The position numbers and the translations under genes were made by a program. A DNA stretch of 64,000 nucleotides from Pseudomonadota bacterium (lineage in GTDB: Bacteria > Pseudomonadota > Alphaproteobacteria > Rhodobacterales > Rhodobacteraceae), in contig JAFEFU010000071.1 of assembly GCA_018240425.1 (NCBI GenBank), positions 62,001-126,000 on the forward strand, given 5' to 3'. The first letter of the stretch is position 1. Every line of letters begins with the position of its first letter. Under the pieces are notes generated by a model. The model saw only the letters and a list, made by a program, of their open reading frames with translations. It made no database searches and was not told the origin of the DNA. Shown one piece after another: positions 39,023 through 46,871 of this stretch.

Positions 39023-39839
39023 CCCAGTCGCGGGCGACGAAGGCCCCCTCGCCCGGCCCGACGTCGTTGGCGATAGCCGCCCGGATGTCGCGTGGGATCA
39101 CCGGGCTGGACAGATCGTAAAGACCGGCGCCGGACAGCGCCTCGCGGATGTTCACCTGATCGCCGAGCGCCTCCCAGATCACCCGGTAGCAGGCCACCTC
39201 GCGCTTGGCCCCGGAACTCACGCCAAGCGTCAGGCCGGACATGACCGACGACTGGTCGGGCCGCGACGGCACCAGGACCGTCGTCCACATCATCTGCCCG
39301 ACGATCTGCTCGCGCTCGTGGACGATGATCCGCTCGCCGGTGTGGTACATCACCCCCGTGTGCTTGAGGATCCGGCGCGTCCGGCGCTTGACCGCGGAGT
39401 AATTCTCGATCGTCTTGACATAGACGAAGCCCGCGCGGGAAAAGACGCTGACCAGCGACCGCAGCACCATGTCGGGAAATTCGACGGGCCGGAGATAGCT
39501 GTAGTAGAACCCCAGGCAGCTTTCGAGCTGGCGGGTCGAGCGCGGGTTGATCTGCGCAAGCGCGGCGACGAACCCGCCCAGCGGATCGGCGGCCGCGCCG
39601 CTGTGGCGGCGGATGGCGACGATCTCGCGGAACTGGGCGTGCTCCATCAGGATCTCGGATTCGTCCACGCCGAAATGGTCGCAGATCTTCTGCATCTTGC
39701 GCGGCGAGGGGCGGGCGGCGCCGCTGAGATAGCGGTGGAACTGCTGGCGGTTGATCTGCAGGCGGCGGCAGACCTCGGCGACCGAGACCGAATAGTTGGT
39801 CAGAAGCCTGAGGTTCTTCTGGAAATTGCTGTGGGTCAT
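39006..39839 (-). CDS. XRE-type helix-turn-helix regulator with large C-terminal domain
   Basis: A 277-residue protein. Residues about 10-65 form a Cro/C1-type helix-turn-helix (VSVAEVCRRLQINRQQFHRY, SPRKMQKICDHFGVDESEIL). The remaining 200 residues have no membrane segment and resemble a domain common in Rhodobacterales XRE regulators (YYSYLRPVEFPDMVLRSLVS, RRILKHTGVMYHTGERIIVH); its ligand is not known. It lies 9 bases downstream of the LysR-type gene on the same strand and might be co-transcribed with it. Confidence 0.8.
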   Translation of the reverse strand: MTHSNFQKNLRLLTNYSVSVAEVCRRLQINRQQFHRYLSGAARPSPRKMQKICDHFGVDESEILMEHAQFREIVAIRRHSGAAADPLGGFVAALAQINPRSTRQLESCLGFYYSYLRPVEFPDMVLRSLVSVFSRAGFVYVKTIENYSAVKRRTRRILKHTGVMYHTGERIIVHEREQIVGQMMWTTVLVPSRPDQSSVMSGLTLGVSSGAKREVACYRVIWEALGDQVNIREALSGAGLYDLSSPVIPRDIRAAIANDVGPGEGAFVARDWVNAAG

Positions 39840-39848
39840 GCGGCGCCG

Positions 39849-40796
39849 TCAGACCAGGACGGTGCCGAAGGCCGCGGGCAGCCCGTCGCCGGCCCGCATC
39901 AGGTCGGCGCGGCAGCGGGCGACGATGAAATCGGTGAAGGTGCGGATCTTCGGATCGCGCAGCCGCCGGTGCTGGGTCAGGCACGACAGTTGCACCGGCA
40001 AGGGCGGAGTGGCGCGCGCCACCGCCACCAGCGCCCCGGACTTCAGATGCTCGGCCACCTCGAACACCGGCTTGAGGATGATCCCGCGCCCGTCCAGCGC
40101 CCAGGTGGTCAGCACATCGCCGTCGTCGGTCTCGAACGGGCCTGCGACCTCGAACCGGCGCGGCCCTTCGGGCGCGACCAGCGTCCACTGGAACTCGCGC
40201 GCACCGGGAAAGCGCAGGTTCAGGCAGTCATGGCGGTCGCGCACAAGCGCCTCGCCGTCGGCCGGATCGCCGCGCCGGGCGACATAGGCGGGGGCCGCGC
40301 ACAGCAGGCGCGGACACTCGGCCACGACCCGCAGCTTCAGGGTGCTGTCCTCGAGCGCGCCCATGTGAAAGGCCATGTCCAGCCCCTCGCCCACCACGTC
40401 GATCTTGCGGTCCGACAGGCGCATCCGCACGTCGATCTGCGGGTAGTCGTCCTTGAAGGCCGGCACATGGGGCGCGATGAAGCGCCGCCCGACGCCCAGG
40501 GGGGCCGCCACGAAGATCGAGCCGCGCAGATTGAGGGTCGAGGCCATGACCGCCGCCTCGGCATCGTCGATCGCCTCCAGCACCTTGCGCGCCCCCTCGT
40601 AGAAGAGCCGCCCGTTCTCGGTGGGTTGCAGGCGCCGCGTGGTGCGGTTGAACAGCCTTATCCCCAGGTGCTTTTCCAGCTCGGCCACCCGCGCCGAGGC
40701 GACGGCGGGCGAGGTGCGCTGGTCGCGCGCCGCCGCCGACATCGAGCCCAGTTCCAGAACCCGCACGAACATCTTGAGATTGTTGACATAAGACAT
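39849..40796 (-). CDS. LysR-family transcriptional regulator, divergent from puuD
   Basis: A 315-residue LysR-type regulator. The N-terminal winged helix is MSYVNNLKMFVRVLELGSMS with the recognition part TSPAVASARVAELEKHLGIR, followed by an LTTR effector domain (LRGSIFVAAPLGVGRRFIAP onward) similar to the CrgA-like group. Divergent transcription from the urate hydroxylase gene, with a 136-base A+T-rich gap, suggests it regulates puuD. Confidence 0.92.
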   Translation of the reverse strand: MSYVNNLKMFVRVLELGSMSAAARDQRTSPAVASARVAELEKHLGIRLFNRTTRRLQPTENGRLFYEGARKVLEAIDDAEAAVMASTLNLRGSIFVAAPLGVGRRFIAPHVPAFKDDYPQIDVRMRLSDRKIDVVGEGLDMAFHMGALEDSTLKLRVVAECPRLLCAAPAYVARRGDPADGEALVRDRHDCLNLRFPGAREFQWTLVAPEGPRRFEVAGPFETDDGDVLTTWALDGRGIILKPVFEVAEHLKSGALVAVARATPPLPVQLSCLTQHRRLRDPKIRTFTDFIVARCRADLMRAGDGLPAAFGTVLV

Positions 40797-40837
40797 CGCC
40801 GCCCTCCCCGGCCGCGAACCCTGCGCGGCCAGCGCCG

Positions 40838-40886
40838 CATTGTCATGTTATATTTGAAAGTCATCAGTCATTAAAAGAATTATCAG
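40838..40886. promoter_or_regulatory. A+T-rich divergent control region between lysR and puuD
   Basis: This stretch (around TTGTCATGTTATATTTGAAA and CATTAAAAGAATTATC) is the only A+T-rich part of a G+C-rich gap between divergent genes. It should contain both promoters and the LysR binding site. A clear T-N11-A palindrome could not be fixed by eye. Confidence 0.4.
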
Positions 40887-40932
40887 GAAGATGGCCGCGG
40901 GTATAGGCTCTTTGCACAGGGAGGAACCGGCC

Positions 40933-42171
40933 ATGTATGATTTCTACGTCCTGGGCGACTGGCTGCAATTCGCGGTGCGCTGGCTCCACGTCATCACCGG
41001 CATCGCCTGGATCGGCTCGTCCTTCTACTTCATCGCGCTCGACCTCGGGCTGCACCGCGACCGCAACCTGGCCAGCGGAGCCGACGGCGAGGAATGGCAG
41101 GTCCACGGCGGCGGCTTCTACCATATCCAGAAGTACCTGGTGGCGCCCGAGCGGATGCCGGGCGATCTCGTGTGGTTCAAGTGGGAAAGCTACGCCACCT
41201 GGCTGTCGGGCTTTGCCATGCTGATCCTCGTCTATTACCTGGGCGCCAACCTCTTCCTGGTCGATCCGCAGGTTCTGGACATTCCGGTCTGGCAGGCGAT
41301 CCTGATCTCGCTCGGCTCGCTCGGCTTCGGCTGGGTCGCCTATGACCTGATCTGCAAGTCGCGCTTCGGCGACGACAACACCCGCCTGATGATCGGCCTC
41401 TATGTGATCCTGGTGGGCATGGCGTACTTCTACACCCATGTCTTTTCGGGCCGCGCCGCGCTTCTCCATCTCGGCGCCTTCACCGCCACGATCATGTCCG
41501 CCAACGTCTTCATGGTCATCATTCCCAACCAGAAGATCGTGGTCGCCGACCTGATCGCCGGCCGCACCCCCGACGCCAAGTACGGCAAGATCGCCAAGCA
41601 GCGCTCGACCCACAACAACTACCTGACGCTGCCGGTCATCTTCATGATGCTGTCGAACCACTATCCGCTGGCCTTCGCCACGCAATACAACTGGATCATC
41701 GCCAGCCTCGTGTTCCTGATGGGCGTCACCATCCGCCACTGGTTCAACAGCCGCCACAGCCGCACCGGCAGCCCGACCTGGACCTGGGCGGCGACCGCGA
41801 TCCTGTTCCTGGTCGTGGCCTGGCTGTCGGTGGCGGGCCGGCCCGTCGCGCCCGAAGGCCAGAGCGCCCTGCCGCCCCCGCCCGAGGCCGCGCGGTTCGC
41901 CGCCGCCCCCGGCTTCGAGGACGTGACCCAGATCGTCCAGGGCCGCTGCTCGATGTGCCACGCCAAGGAGCCGTCGTTCGACGGCATCCACTGGGCGCCG
42001 AAGGGCGTGCTTCTCGAAACCCCCGAGGAAATCGCCGCCGAGGCCCCGCGCATCTATCTCCAGGCCGGCCTCAGCCAGGCGATGCCGCCGGCCAACGCCT
42101 CGTTCATCGAACCGCAGGAACGCGACAGGATCGTCGCCTGGTTCCGCGCCGCCACCGGGTCGGGCGGCTGA
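40933..42171 (+). CDS. puuD: Membrane urate hydroxylase PuuD with C-terminal cytochrome c domain
   Basis: A 412-residue inner-membrane enzyme oxidising urate to 5-hydroxyisourate, electrons going to the respiratory chain rather than to oxygen directly. Residues 1-310 hold about eight hydrophobic segments of the PuuD domain (LGDWLQFAVRWLHVITGIAW, SSFYFIALDLGLHRD). The last 90 residues form a small cytochrome c domain with heme motif C339-S-M-C342-H343 and a distal Met in SQAMPPAN. The ATG has GGGAGGAA upstream; a longer start at 40891 was rejected. Other purine genes (hydroxyisourate hydrolase, OHCU decarboxylase, xanthine dehydrogenase) are absent nearby. Confidence 0.95.
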   Translation: MYDFYVLGDWLQFAVRWLHVITGIAWIGSSFYFIALDLGLHRDRNLASGADGEEWQVHGGGFYHIQKYLVAPERMPGDLVWFKWESYATWLSGFAMLILVYYLGANLFLVDPQVLDIPVWQAILISLGSLGFGWVAYDLICKSRFGDDNTRLMIGLYVILVGMAYFYTHVFSGRAALLHLGAFTATIMSANVFMVIIPNQKIVVADLIAGRTPDAKYGKIAKQRSTHNNYLTLPVIFMMLSNHYPLAFATQYNWIIASLVFLMGVTIRHWFNSRHSRTGSPTWTWAATAILFLVVAWLSVAGRPVAPEGQSALPPPPEAARFAAAPGFEDVTQIVQGRCSMCHAKEPSFDGIHWAPKGVLLETPEEIAAEAPRIYLQAGLSQAMPPANASFIEPQERDRIVAWFRAATGSGG

Positions 42172-42204
42172 AAGGGGGCGCCGCCGCCCCCGTCCCCTCC
42201 GGGG

Positions 42205-42235
42205 CCTCCACCGGAGTATTCGGACAAGGAAAAGG
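42205..42235 (+). repeat. Intergenic repeat copy A (downstream of puuD)
   Basis: CCTCCACCGGAGTATTCGGA followed by CAAGGAAAAGG. It loosely resembles the reverse complements of the two elements at 45361-45393 and 54495-54527 (shared pattern CCTCCGGCGG-R-G-ATTTG-GGRCARRAAAA). It is the most divergent copy. From memory such elements are frequent between Rhodobacterales genes. Confidence 0.4.
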
Positions 42236-42266
42236 CCGGAGGCGATCAGCCCCCGGCTCTTGTTTT
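42230..42266 (+). terminator. Bidirectional terminator between puuD and the PhyH-family gene
   Basis: GCCGGAGGC (42235-42243), loop GATCA and GCCCCCGGC (42249-42257) form a 9-bp stem with one mismatch, followed by TCTTGTTTT on the plus strand and by CCTTTTCC on the minus strand. It can end both converging transcripts. A further GGGGGCG/CGCCCCC hairpin lies at 42174-42191. Confidence 0.7.
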
Positions 42267-42283
42267 CCGCCGGCTGCGTCGCC

Positions 42284-43075
42284 TCAGGCGCGCTTCAGGA
42301 TCGGGAACCAGTCCTCGCGCAGGCGCTGGCCCGCTTTCATCTCGTGGCCCGGATAGGGCGGCGAGGTGCGGCCGGGGCGCTCGACATAGCGCGCGTCCTC
42401 GCCGACAAGGCGCAGCGAAAAGGCGCGGCGGCGGGTGCCGGCATTGTTGCCGCGCGCGCCGTGGAGCGTCTTGTAGTTGAAGGCGACCGCATCGCCCGGC
42501 TCCATCTGCCATTCGCGCACGTCCATCCCCTCGGCGTCGGGGTCGGGGACAGGCATGTATTTTTCCGGGTTCGGGTAGAAGTTGGTCTCGGCCATCCAGC
42601 GAGTCGGCAACACTTCCTTCGGCCACATGTGCGAGCCGGCGACGCAGCGCAGGCTGGCCTCGCGGACCGGGTCCATCGGCGACCAGAAGCTGACGGTTTG
42701 CCTGCCCTCGACAAAGTAATAGGGCCCGTCCTGGTGCCAGGGCGTCGGCTTCGAGGTGCCCGGCTCCTTGACCAGCACATGATCGTGGAACATCTGCACC
42801 GTGGGCGAGCCCATCAGCTTTGCCGCCACCTCGGCCGCGTCCGATTCGCGGATCACCCGCTCGAACTCGGGGATGCGGGTCCAGTTGCAGTAATCGTCGA
42901 AGAACCGCCCGCCCTCGCCCGGCTTCAGGTTCTCGGCGGCATAGGGGCCGGGCTCGGTCATGTTGCGCTCGATTCCGGCGCGGATCACCTCGACCCAGTC
43001 CTTCCACAGCCCCTTCACCAGCACGACGCCGTCGCGCTGATAGGTTTCGATCATCTCGTCAGTGACGATGGTCAT
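42284..43075 (-). CDS. Phytanoyl-CoA dioxygenase (PhyH) family protein
   Basis: A 263-residue Fe(II)/2-oxoglutarate oxygenase of the PhyH family. The iron ligands appear as H-x-D in PTPWHQDGPYYF and a distal His in YKTLHGARGNN, with the 2-oxoglutarate-binding Arg probably in RRRAFSLRLVG. Members hydroxylate varied substrates (phytanoyl-CoA, ectoine, small acids), so the reaction is not assigned. The second ATG was taken because AGGAGA sits eight bases before it; the first (43081) is too close. Divergent from a LysR-type gene. Confidence 0.88.
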   Translation of the reverse strand: MTIVTDEMIETYQRDGVVLVKGLWKDWVEVIRAGIERNMTEPGPYAAENLKPGEGGRFFDDYCNWTRIPEFERVIRESDAAEVAAKLMGSPTVQMFHDHVLVKEPGTSKPTPWHQDGPYYFVEGRQTVSFWSPMDPVREASLRCVAGSHMWPKEVLPTRWMAETNFYPNPEKYMPVPDPDAEGMDVREWQMEPGDAVAFNYKTLHGARGNNAGTRRRAFSLRLVGEDARYVERPGRTSPPYPGHEMKAGQRLREDWFPILKRA

Positions 43076-43111
43076 GCGCATTTCTCCTGTTTTCGCTTGC
43101 CGGAAGGATGG

Positions 43112-43160
43112 CGCAGACCATGCATAGTTTCCAATAATAAATATCAATGTTACGAATAGC
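43112..43160. promoter_or_regulatory. Divergent A+T-rich control region (PhyH gene / LysR gene)
   Basis: The 88-base gap between the divergent starts contains an A+T-rich block (GACCATGCATAGTTTCCAAT followed by AATAAATATCAATGTTACG). It very likely carries both promoters and the LysR-type operator; the exact half-sites are not resolved by eye. Confidence 0.4.
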
Positions 43161-43163
43161 CTC

Positions 43164-44054
43164 ATGCTATCCATCACCCTGCGCCAGCTTGAATATGCCG
43201 TCGCCGTCGTCCGCGCCGAAAGCGTCACGCTCGCGGCCGAGCGGCTCCATGTCTCGCAGCCGGCGCTGTCGGTGGCGCTTGGCCAGCTCGAGGCGCAGCT
43301 GGGCAAGGCGCTCTTCCTGCGCCGCCCCGGCGGGCCGATGCTGGCCACCGGCTTCGGGCGCGGCTTTCTCGAGCGGGCCGAGGCGGTCCTCGCCGAGGTG
43401 GCGCGCCTGACCGAGACGGCCGACGAAGCCGCCCCGGTGACGCTGGCCTGCTTTGAGGATCTCGCCCCCCTGATCCTCGCGCCGCTGATGGCGCTTGCAC
43501 GACAGGTCAGCCCCGCGATCCGCGTGACGCCTCTGGTCGCGGGCTTCGAGGCCCTGGCCGACCACCTGGCGCGCGGCCGCGCCGACCTCGCGATCACCTA
43601 CGACCTCGGTCTGAGCGCAGAGGTCGAGCGGCAGGAAATCGCCCGCCTCGGTCCCCATGCGATCCTCGCCGCCAGCCACCCGCTTGCGGCGCGCGACCGC
43701 CTGACCCTGGCCGATCTGGCCGGCGAGCCGCTGATCCTCGCCGACCAGGGCCTGTCGGTCGGCCACATGCGCGCGCTCTTCACCCGCGCCGGCCTCGTCC
43801 CGCAGATCGCCCACCGCGCCGCCTCGCTGGAACTGATGCGCTCGTTTGCCGCCAACGGGCTCGGCGTCGGCATCAGCTACACCCGCCCCGCGCCGGGCCT
43901 CAGCTACGACGGCCAGCCGCTTGCCACCCGCCCGCTCGCCGGTGCGGGCCCGGGCGAGCCGATCCTCCTGGCCCGGCGGCGGGGCAACCCGCTCGGGCAG
44001 TCGGCCGAACGGCTGGCGGCGCTCATCGCCGGCGCGCGGCTGCCGCTTCAGTAG
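43164..44054 (+). CDS. LysR-family transcriptional regulator, divergent from the PhyH-family gene
   Basis: A 296-residue LysR regulator: winged helix LSITLRQLEYAVAVVRAESV with LAAERLHVSQPALSVALGQL, linker helix, and a substrate-binding-type effector domain (APVTLACFEDLAPLILAPLM onward). It probably controls the PhyH-family gene. Its 3' end overlaps that of hutC by seven bases in convergent orientation, so it borders but is not part of the hut region. Confidence 0.9.
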   Translation: MLSITLRQLEYAVAVVRAESVTLAAERLHVSQPALSVALGQLEAQLGKALFLRRPGGPMLATGFGRGFLERAEAVLAEVARLTETADEAAPVTLACFEDLAPLILAPLMALARQVSPAIRVTPLVAGFEALADHLARGRADLAITYDLGLSAEVERQEIARLGPHAILAASHPLAARDRLTLADLAGEPLILADQGLSVGHMRALFTRAGLVPQIAHRAASLELMRSFAANGLGVGISYTRPAPGLSYDGQPLATRPLAGAGPGEPILLARRRGNPLGQSAERLAALIAGARLPLQ

Positions 44055-44755
44055 CGGGTCGTGATCCGGTGGCCGCGCCCGAACGAGAGGCGCACATGGG
44101 TGACCGCCTGGCCCTGCCACCAGGTCGTGCGCTCGACGGTAAAGACCGGCTCGCCCTCGGCCATCGCCAGTGCCCAGGCCACCCCGCCCTCCGCCGCCGT
44201 GGCCAGAAAGCTGATCTCGACCTCGGAGAAGGGCACCGCTCGGATCAGCCATTCGTTCGGGCCGCTTTCGGCGAAATCCTCGGCCTCGGCGGCGGGCTGG
44301 GCGGCAAGGCTGATCCAGCGCTCCTCATGCTGGTAGGGCGCCGCCCCCGCCACATGCAGACAGCGCAGGTAGAGAAGGCGCACCCCGGCGGCCAGTGCCA
44401 GGCGCGCCGCCAGCCAGTCCGGCGCCACCACCACCCTGCGCTCGAGCAGCCGGTAGCCGTAGGCCGCCCCGGTCGCCTCGATCTCGGCCCTGACCAGCGG
44501 GATCTCGAAGCGCGCGGCGCGAAGCGGCGAAGGGCGCACCCGGGTGCCCGCCTTGCGCCGCCGCTCGACGATTCCCTCCTCGGTCAGCTCGCGCATCGCC
44601 CGGTTGACGGTCGCGCGCGCCACCTGGAACTCGGCCGCCAGCTCGACCTCGCCGGGCAGAAGCGCCCCCGGCCCCCATTCGCGCTCGGTGATGCGGCGCA
44701 GAAGCTCGGCCTTCACGTCGCGGAAACTCACCTTGTCTGCCTGCACATCGTTCAT
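44048..44755 (-). CDS. hutC: Histidine-utilisation repressor HutC (GntR/UTRA family)
   Basis: A 235-residue repressor with a GntR winged helix (LPGEVELAAEFQVARATVNR, EGIVERRRKAGTRVRPSPL) and a C-terminal UTRA domain that binds urocanate, the inducer (ISLAAQPAAEAEDF, WQGQAVTHVRLSFGRGHRI). The ATG at 44755 was preferred to one at 44791, because the latter lies inside the operator-like sequence 44781-44792. Two similar operator sites in the region indicate it controls itself, hutD, hutF and the hutI operon. Confidence 0.93.
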   Translation of the reverse strand: MNDVQADKVSFRDVKAELLRRITEREWGPGALLPGEVELAAEFQVARATVNRAMRELTEEGIVERRRKAGTRVRPSPLRAARFEIPLVRAEIEATGAAYGYRLLERRVVVAPDWLAARLALAAGVRLLYLRCLHVAGAAPYQHEERWISLAAQPAAEAEDFAESGPNEWLIRAVPFSEVEISFLATAAEGGVAWALAMAEGEPVFTVERTTWWQGQAVTHVRLSFGRGHRITTRY

Positions 44756-44780
44756 GGACCGCGCCGCCAAAGCTGCTATT

Positions 44781-44792
44781 TGTCTGACCATA
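44781..44792. promoter_or_regulatory. Candidate HutC operator between hutC and hutD
   Basis: TGTCTGACCATA matches 9 of 12 positions of the core of the perfect palindrome at 46799-46816 (TGTCTAGACATA), keeping both half-sites TGTCT and CATA. It sits between the divergent hutC and hutD starts and overlaps the rejected upstream ATG of hutC. Confidence 0.55.
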
Positions 44793-44823
44793 TCGTCGAA
44801 GCCCCGCGACTCAAAGGCCGATC

Positions 44824-45357
44824 ATGCGCATCATCCGCCCCGAGGAATTCCGCACCCAGCCCTGGAAGAACGGCGGCGGCATCACCCACGAGATCGCCCG
44901 CGAGGACCGGGGCGGAGCGCTTCTCTGGCGCCTGTCGATCGCCGAGGTCGCCTCGGACGGCCCCTTCTCGGCCTTCCCCGGCCTCAGCCGCATCCTGACC
45001 GTGATCGAGGGCGCGGGCCTCCATCTGCACACCCCCGAAGGCCGGCTCGACGCGCTGCCGCTGGCGCCCCTCGCCTTCTCCGGCGACCTCGCCGTGGACA
45101 GCCGGATGATCGGCGGCCCGATCCGCGACTTCAACGTGATCTATGACGGCAGCCGTCTGCGGGCCTCGGTTCAAACGCTGCGCGACAGCCTGCCCGCCTG
45201 CCCGTCCGCGCCAGGCAAGTCCTATGCGCTGCTCGCCCTTGCCCCGGCCGAGACCATCGGCCTCCCCGCAGGCGCGCTTGCACTCTCCCGACATTTCGAA
45301 GCCTGTGCCAGCGCCGGTTTCGCCGGGCTTCTTGTCACTTTCACACAAACACTCTGA
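44824..45357 (+). CDS. hutD: HutD family protein
   Basis: A 177-residue two-domain cupin-like protein. Family landmarks are TQPWKNGGGITHEIA near the N-terminus, LLWRLSIAEVASDGPFSAFP, and the GPIRDFNVIYD segment. HutD proteins occur in many hut clusters; they are thought to modulate hut expression or bind a pathway intermediate rather than catalyse a step of the main route. The gene is divergent from hutC across a candidate operator. Confidence 0.93.
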   Translation: MRIIRPEEFRTQPWKNGGGITHEIAREDRGGALLWRLSIAEVASDGPFSAFPGLSRILTVIEGAGLHLHTPEGRLDALPLAPLAFSGDLAVDSRMIGGPIRDFNVIYDGSRLRASVQTLRDSLPACPSAPGKSYALLALAPAETIGLPAGALALSRHFEACASAGFAGLLVTFTQTL

Positions 45358-45360
45358 CCG

Positions 45361-45393
45361 CCGCCATTTTCTGTCCGCAAATGTCCTAGGCGG
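45361..45393 (-). repeat. Intergenic repeat copy B (downstream of hutD)
   Basis: The reverse complement reads CCGCCTAGGACATTTGCGGA followed by CAGAAAATGGCGG. Its inner 24 bases agree with copy C at 54495-54527 at about four of five positions (pattern GGACA-TTG-GG-CAGAAAATG). A second hairpin ATCGCCG/CGGCGAT follows at 45394-45412. Confidence 0.5.
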
Positions 45394-45412
45394 ATCGCCG
45401 TCCGGCGGCGAT

Positions 45413-45430
45413 GGGGGCAGAGCCCCCTTT
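45413..45430 (+). terminator. Terminator of hutD (between converging hutD and hutF)
   Basis: GGGGGC-AGA-GCCCCC-TTT is a perfect 6-bp stem followed by a short T-run, at the end of the 72-base gap and touching the hutF stop codon. Together with the hairpin at 45394-45412 it should end the hutD transcript. Confidence 0.6.
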
Positions 45431-46788
45431 CAGACCGAGGCCAACAGTTCCGCCACCGCCTTGCGGTAGGCCGGCACCACCCGCTCGCGCGCGACATGTC
45501 GCCCGCCACGCACCTGATGGCGCCCCGCCGACCAGAGGTCGGTGACCACCCCGTCCGGCGCGGCAAAGCACAGCCCGTCCAGAAGCTGATCGCCGGTCAG
45601 CGCGCACAAGGCCGGATGGCCGCCATCGACCGCCACCAGATCGGCCAGCCGCCCCGCCTCGACCCGGCCCGCGTCGCGGCCCAGGGCCCGCGCCCCGCCC
45701 GCCGCCGCGCCCTTGTAGAGGAACGCGCCGACCGAGCCCTCGCCCGGTACCAGCACGTTGCGCTCGACATCGCGCAGGCGCTGCGAATATTCCAGCGTCC
45801 TGAGCTCCTCGGTCAGCGAGATCCGCACGTTCGAATCCGAGCCCAGGCCAAAGGCCCCGTCAGCCGCGATCCAGCCCGGCCCGTTGAACGGCCCGTCACC
45901 AAGGTTCGCCTCGGTGATCGGACAAAGCCCCGCCACCGCCCCCGACCGCGCCAGCCCGGCGGTTTCCTCCGGCGTCATGTGGGTAGCATGGATCGGGCAC
46001 CAGCGCCCGTCGACCGGCGCGTGCGCCAGCAGCCATTCCACCGGCCGCGCCCCCAGCCAGGCGGAAATGTCCTCGACCTCCTTCGGCTGTTCGGCGACAT
46101 GGATGTGGACCGGCGCCGCTCCGGCCAGCGGCAGCGCCCGCGCCAGATCCTCGGGGCAGGTCGCGCGCAGCGAATGGGGCGCGATCCCGACCACCGTGTC
46201 GGTGGGGAGCGCCTTCGCCGCCGCCCGCGCCGCCTCAAGAAGCCGGGCGAAGCGGCTGACATCATTGCCAAACCGCAGCTGCCCGCCCGCCAGTGCCATC
46301 TGCCCGGCGCCGCCATAGCTATAAAGCACCGGCAGATGGGTCAGGCCGATCCCGGTCTCGGCCGCCGCCGCCATGATCCGCGCCGACAGTTCGGCGATGT
46401 CGGCATAGGGCGCGCCGCCCGGCTGATGGTGGACATAGTGGAACTCGCCCACTGCGGCATAGCCCGCCTCCTGCATCTCGAGATAGACCTGCGCCGCGAT
46501 CGCCTGCATCTGGCCGGGCGTCAGCCGGTCGAGGAAACGGTACATCAGCTCGCGCCAGGTCCAGAAGCTTTCACGCCCCTTGGCGCGATATTCGGTCATC
46601 CCCGCCATCGCCCGCTGAAAGGCATGGGAATGCAGGTTCGACAGCGCCGGCAAGAGTACGTCCACCCGCACATCCCCCGCCGCAGCCTGCGCGCCCTTCT
46701 CCACCCCAGCGATGCGCCCGCCCGTCAGGGTGATCCGCACGTCCCCGGCCCATCCGTCCGGCAGCAGCGCCTGTCTGGCAAAGATCAT
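45430..46788 (-). CDS. hutF: Formimidoylglutamate deiminase HutF
   Basis: A 452-residue amidohydrolase that converts N-formimino-L-glutamate to N-formyl-L-glutamate and ammonia. Zinc-site motifs are LSNLHSHAFQRAM near residue 55, PVHIHVAEQPKEV, HATHMTPEE and the Asp in GLGSDSNVRIS. Its presence with HutG defines the five-step hut route via formylglutamate. The ATG at 46788 has GGAG at six bases; an ATG at 46800 lies on the operator palindrome and was rejected. Transcribed away from hutI. Confidence 0.95.
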   Translation of the reverse strand: MIFARQALLPDGWAGDVRITLTGGRIAGVEKGAQAAAGDVRVDVLLPALSNLHSHAFQRAMAGMTEYRAKGRESFWTWRELMYRFLDRLTPGQMQAIAAQVYLEMQEAGYAAVGEFHYVHHQPGGAPYADIAELSARIMAAAAETGIGLTHLPVLYSYGGAGQMALAGGQLRFGNDVSRFARLLEAARAAAKALPTDTVVGIAPHSLRATCPEDLARALPLAGAAPVHIHVAEQPKEVEDISAWLGARPVEWLLAHAPVDGRWCPIHATHMTPEETAGLARSGAVAGLCPITEANLGDGPFNGPGWIAADGAFGLGSDSNVRISLTEELRTLEYSQRLRDVERNVLVPGEGSVGAFLYKGAAAGGARALGRDAGRVEAGRLADLVAVDGGHPALCALTGDQLLDGLCFAAPDGVVTDLWSAGRHQVRGGRHVARERVVPAYRKAVAELLASV

Positions 46789-46798
46789 GGTCGACTCC

Positions 46799-46816
46799 AT
46801 TATGTCTAGACATAAT
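46799..46816. promoter_or_regulatory. HutC operator (perfect 18-bp palindrome)
   Basis: ATTATGTCTAGACATAAT is a perfect palindrome between the divergent hutF and hutI starts. It overlaps the start region of hutF transcription and the -35/spacer of the hutI promoter. GntR/HutC-family repressors bind short palindromes of this kind. The related sequence at 44781-44792 beside hutC supports the assignment. Confidence 0.8.
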
Positions 46817-46817
46817 T

Positions 46818-46825
46818 GCTATAAT
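46818..46825 (+). promoter_or_regulatory. Extended -10 of the hutI operon promoter
   Basis: TGC followed by TATAAT (46820-46825) is a perfect -10 hexamer with the TGn extension, 47 bases before the hutI ATG. The -35 region is poor and is covered by the HutC palindrome, as expected for a repressed promoter. Confidence 0.6.
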
Positions 46826-46847
46826 CGCATAGAACCCGACTCGGCAA
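46819..46847 (-). promoter_or_regulatory. Promoter of hutF
   Basis: On the minus strand TTGCCG (46847-46842) and TTATAG (46824-46819) are separated by 17 bases, placing the start of transcription within the HutC palindrome. Its -10 overlaps the -10 of the opposing hutI promoter, so the two promoters face each other across the same bases. Confidence 0.5.
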
Positions 46848-46871
46848 CCGAAATCACTCCGGATCCTTCCC

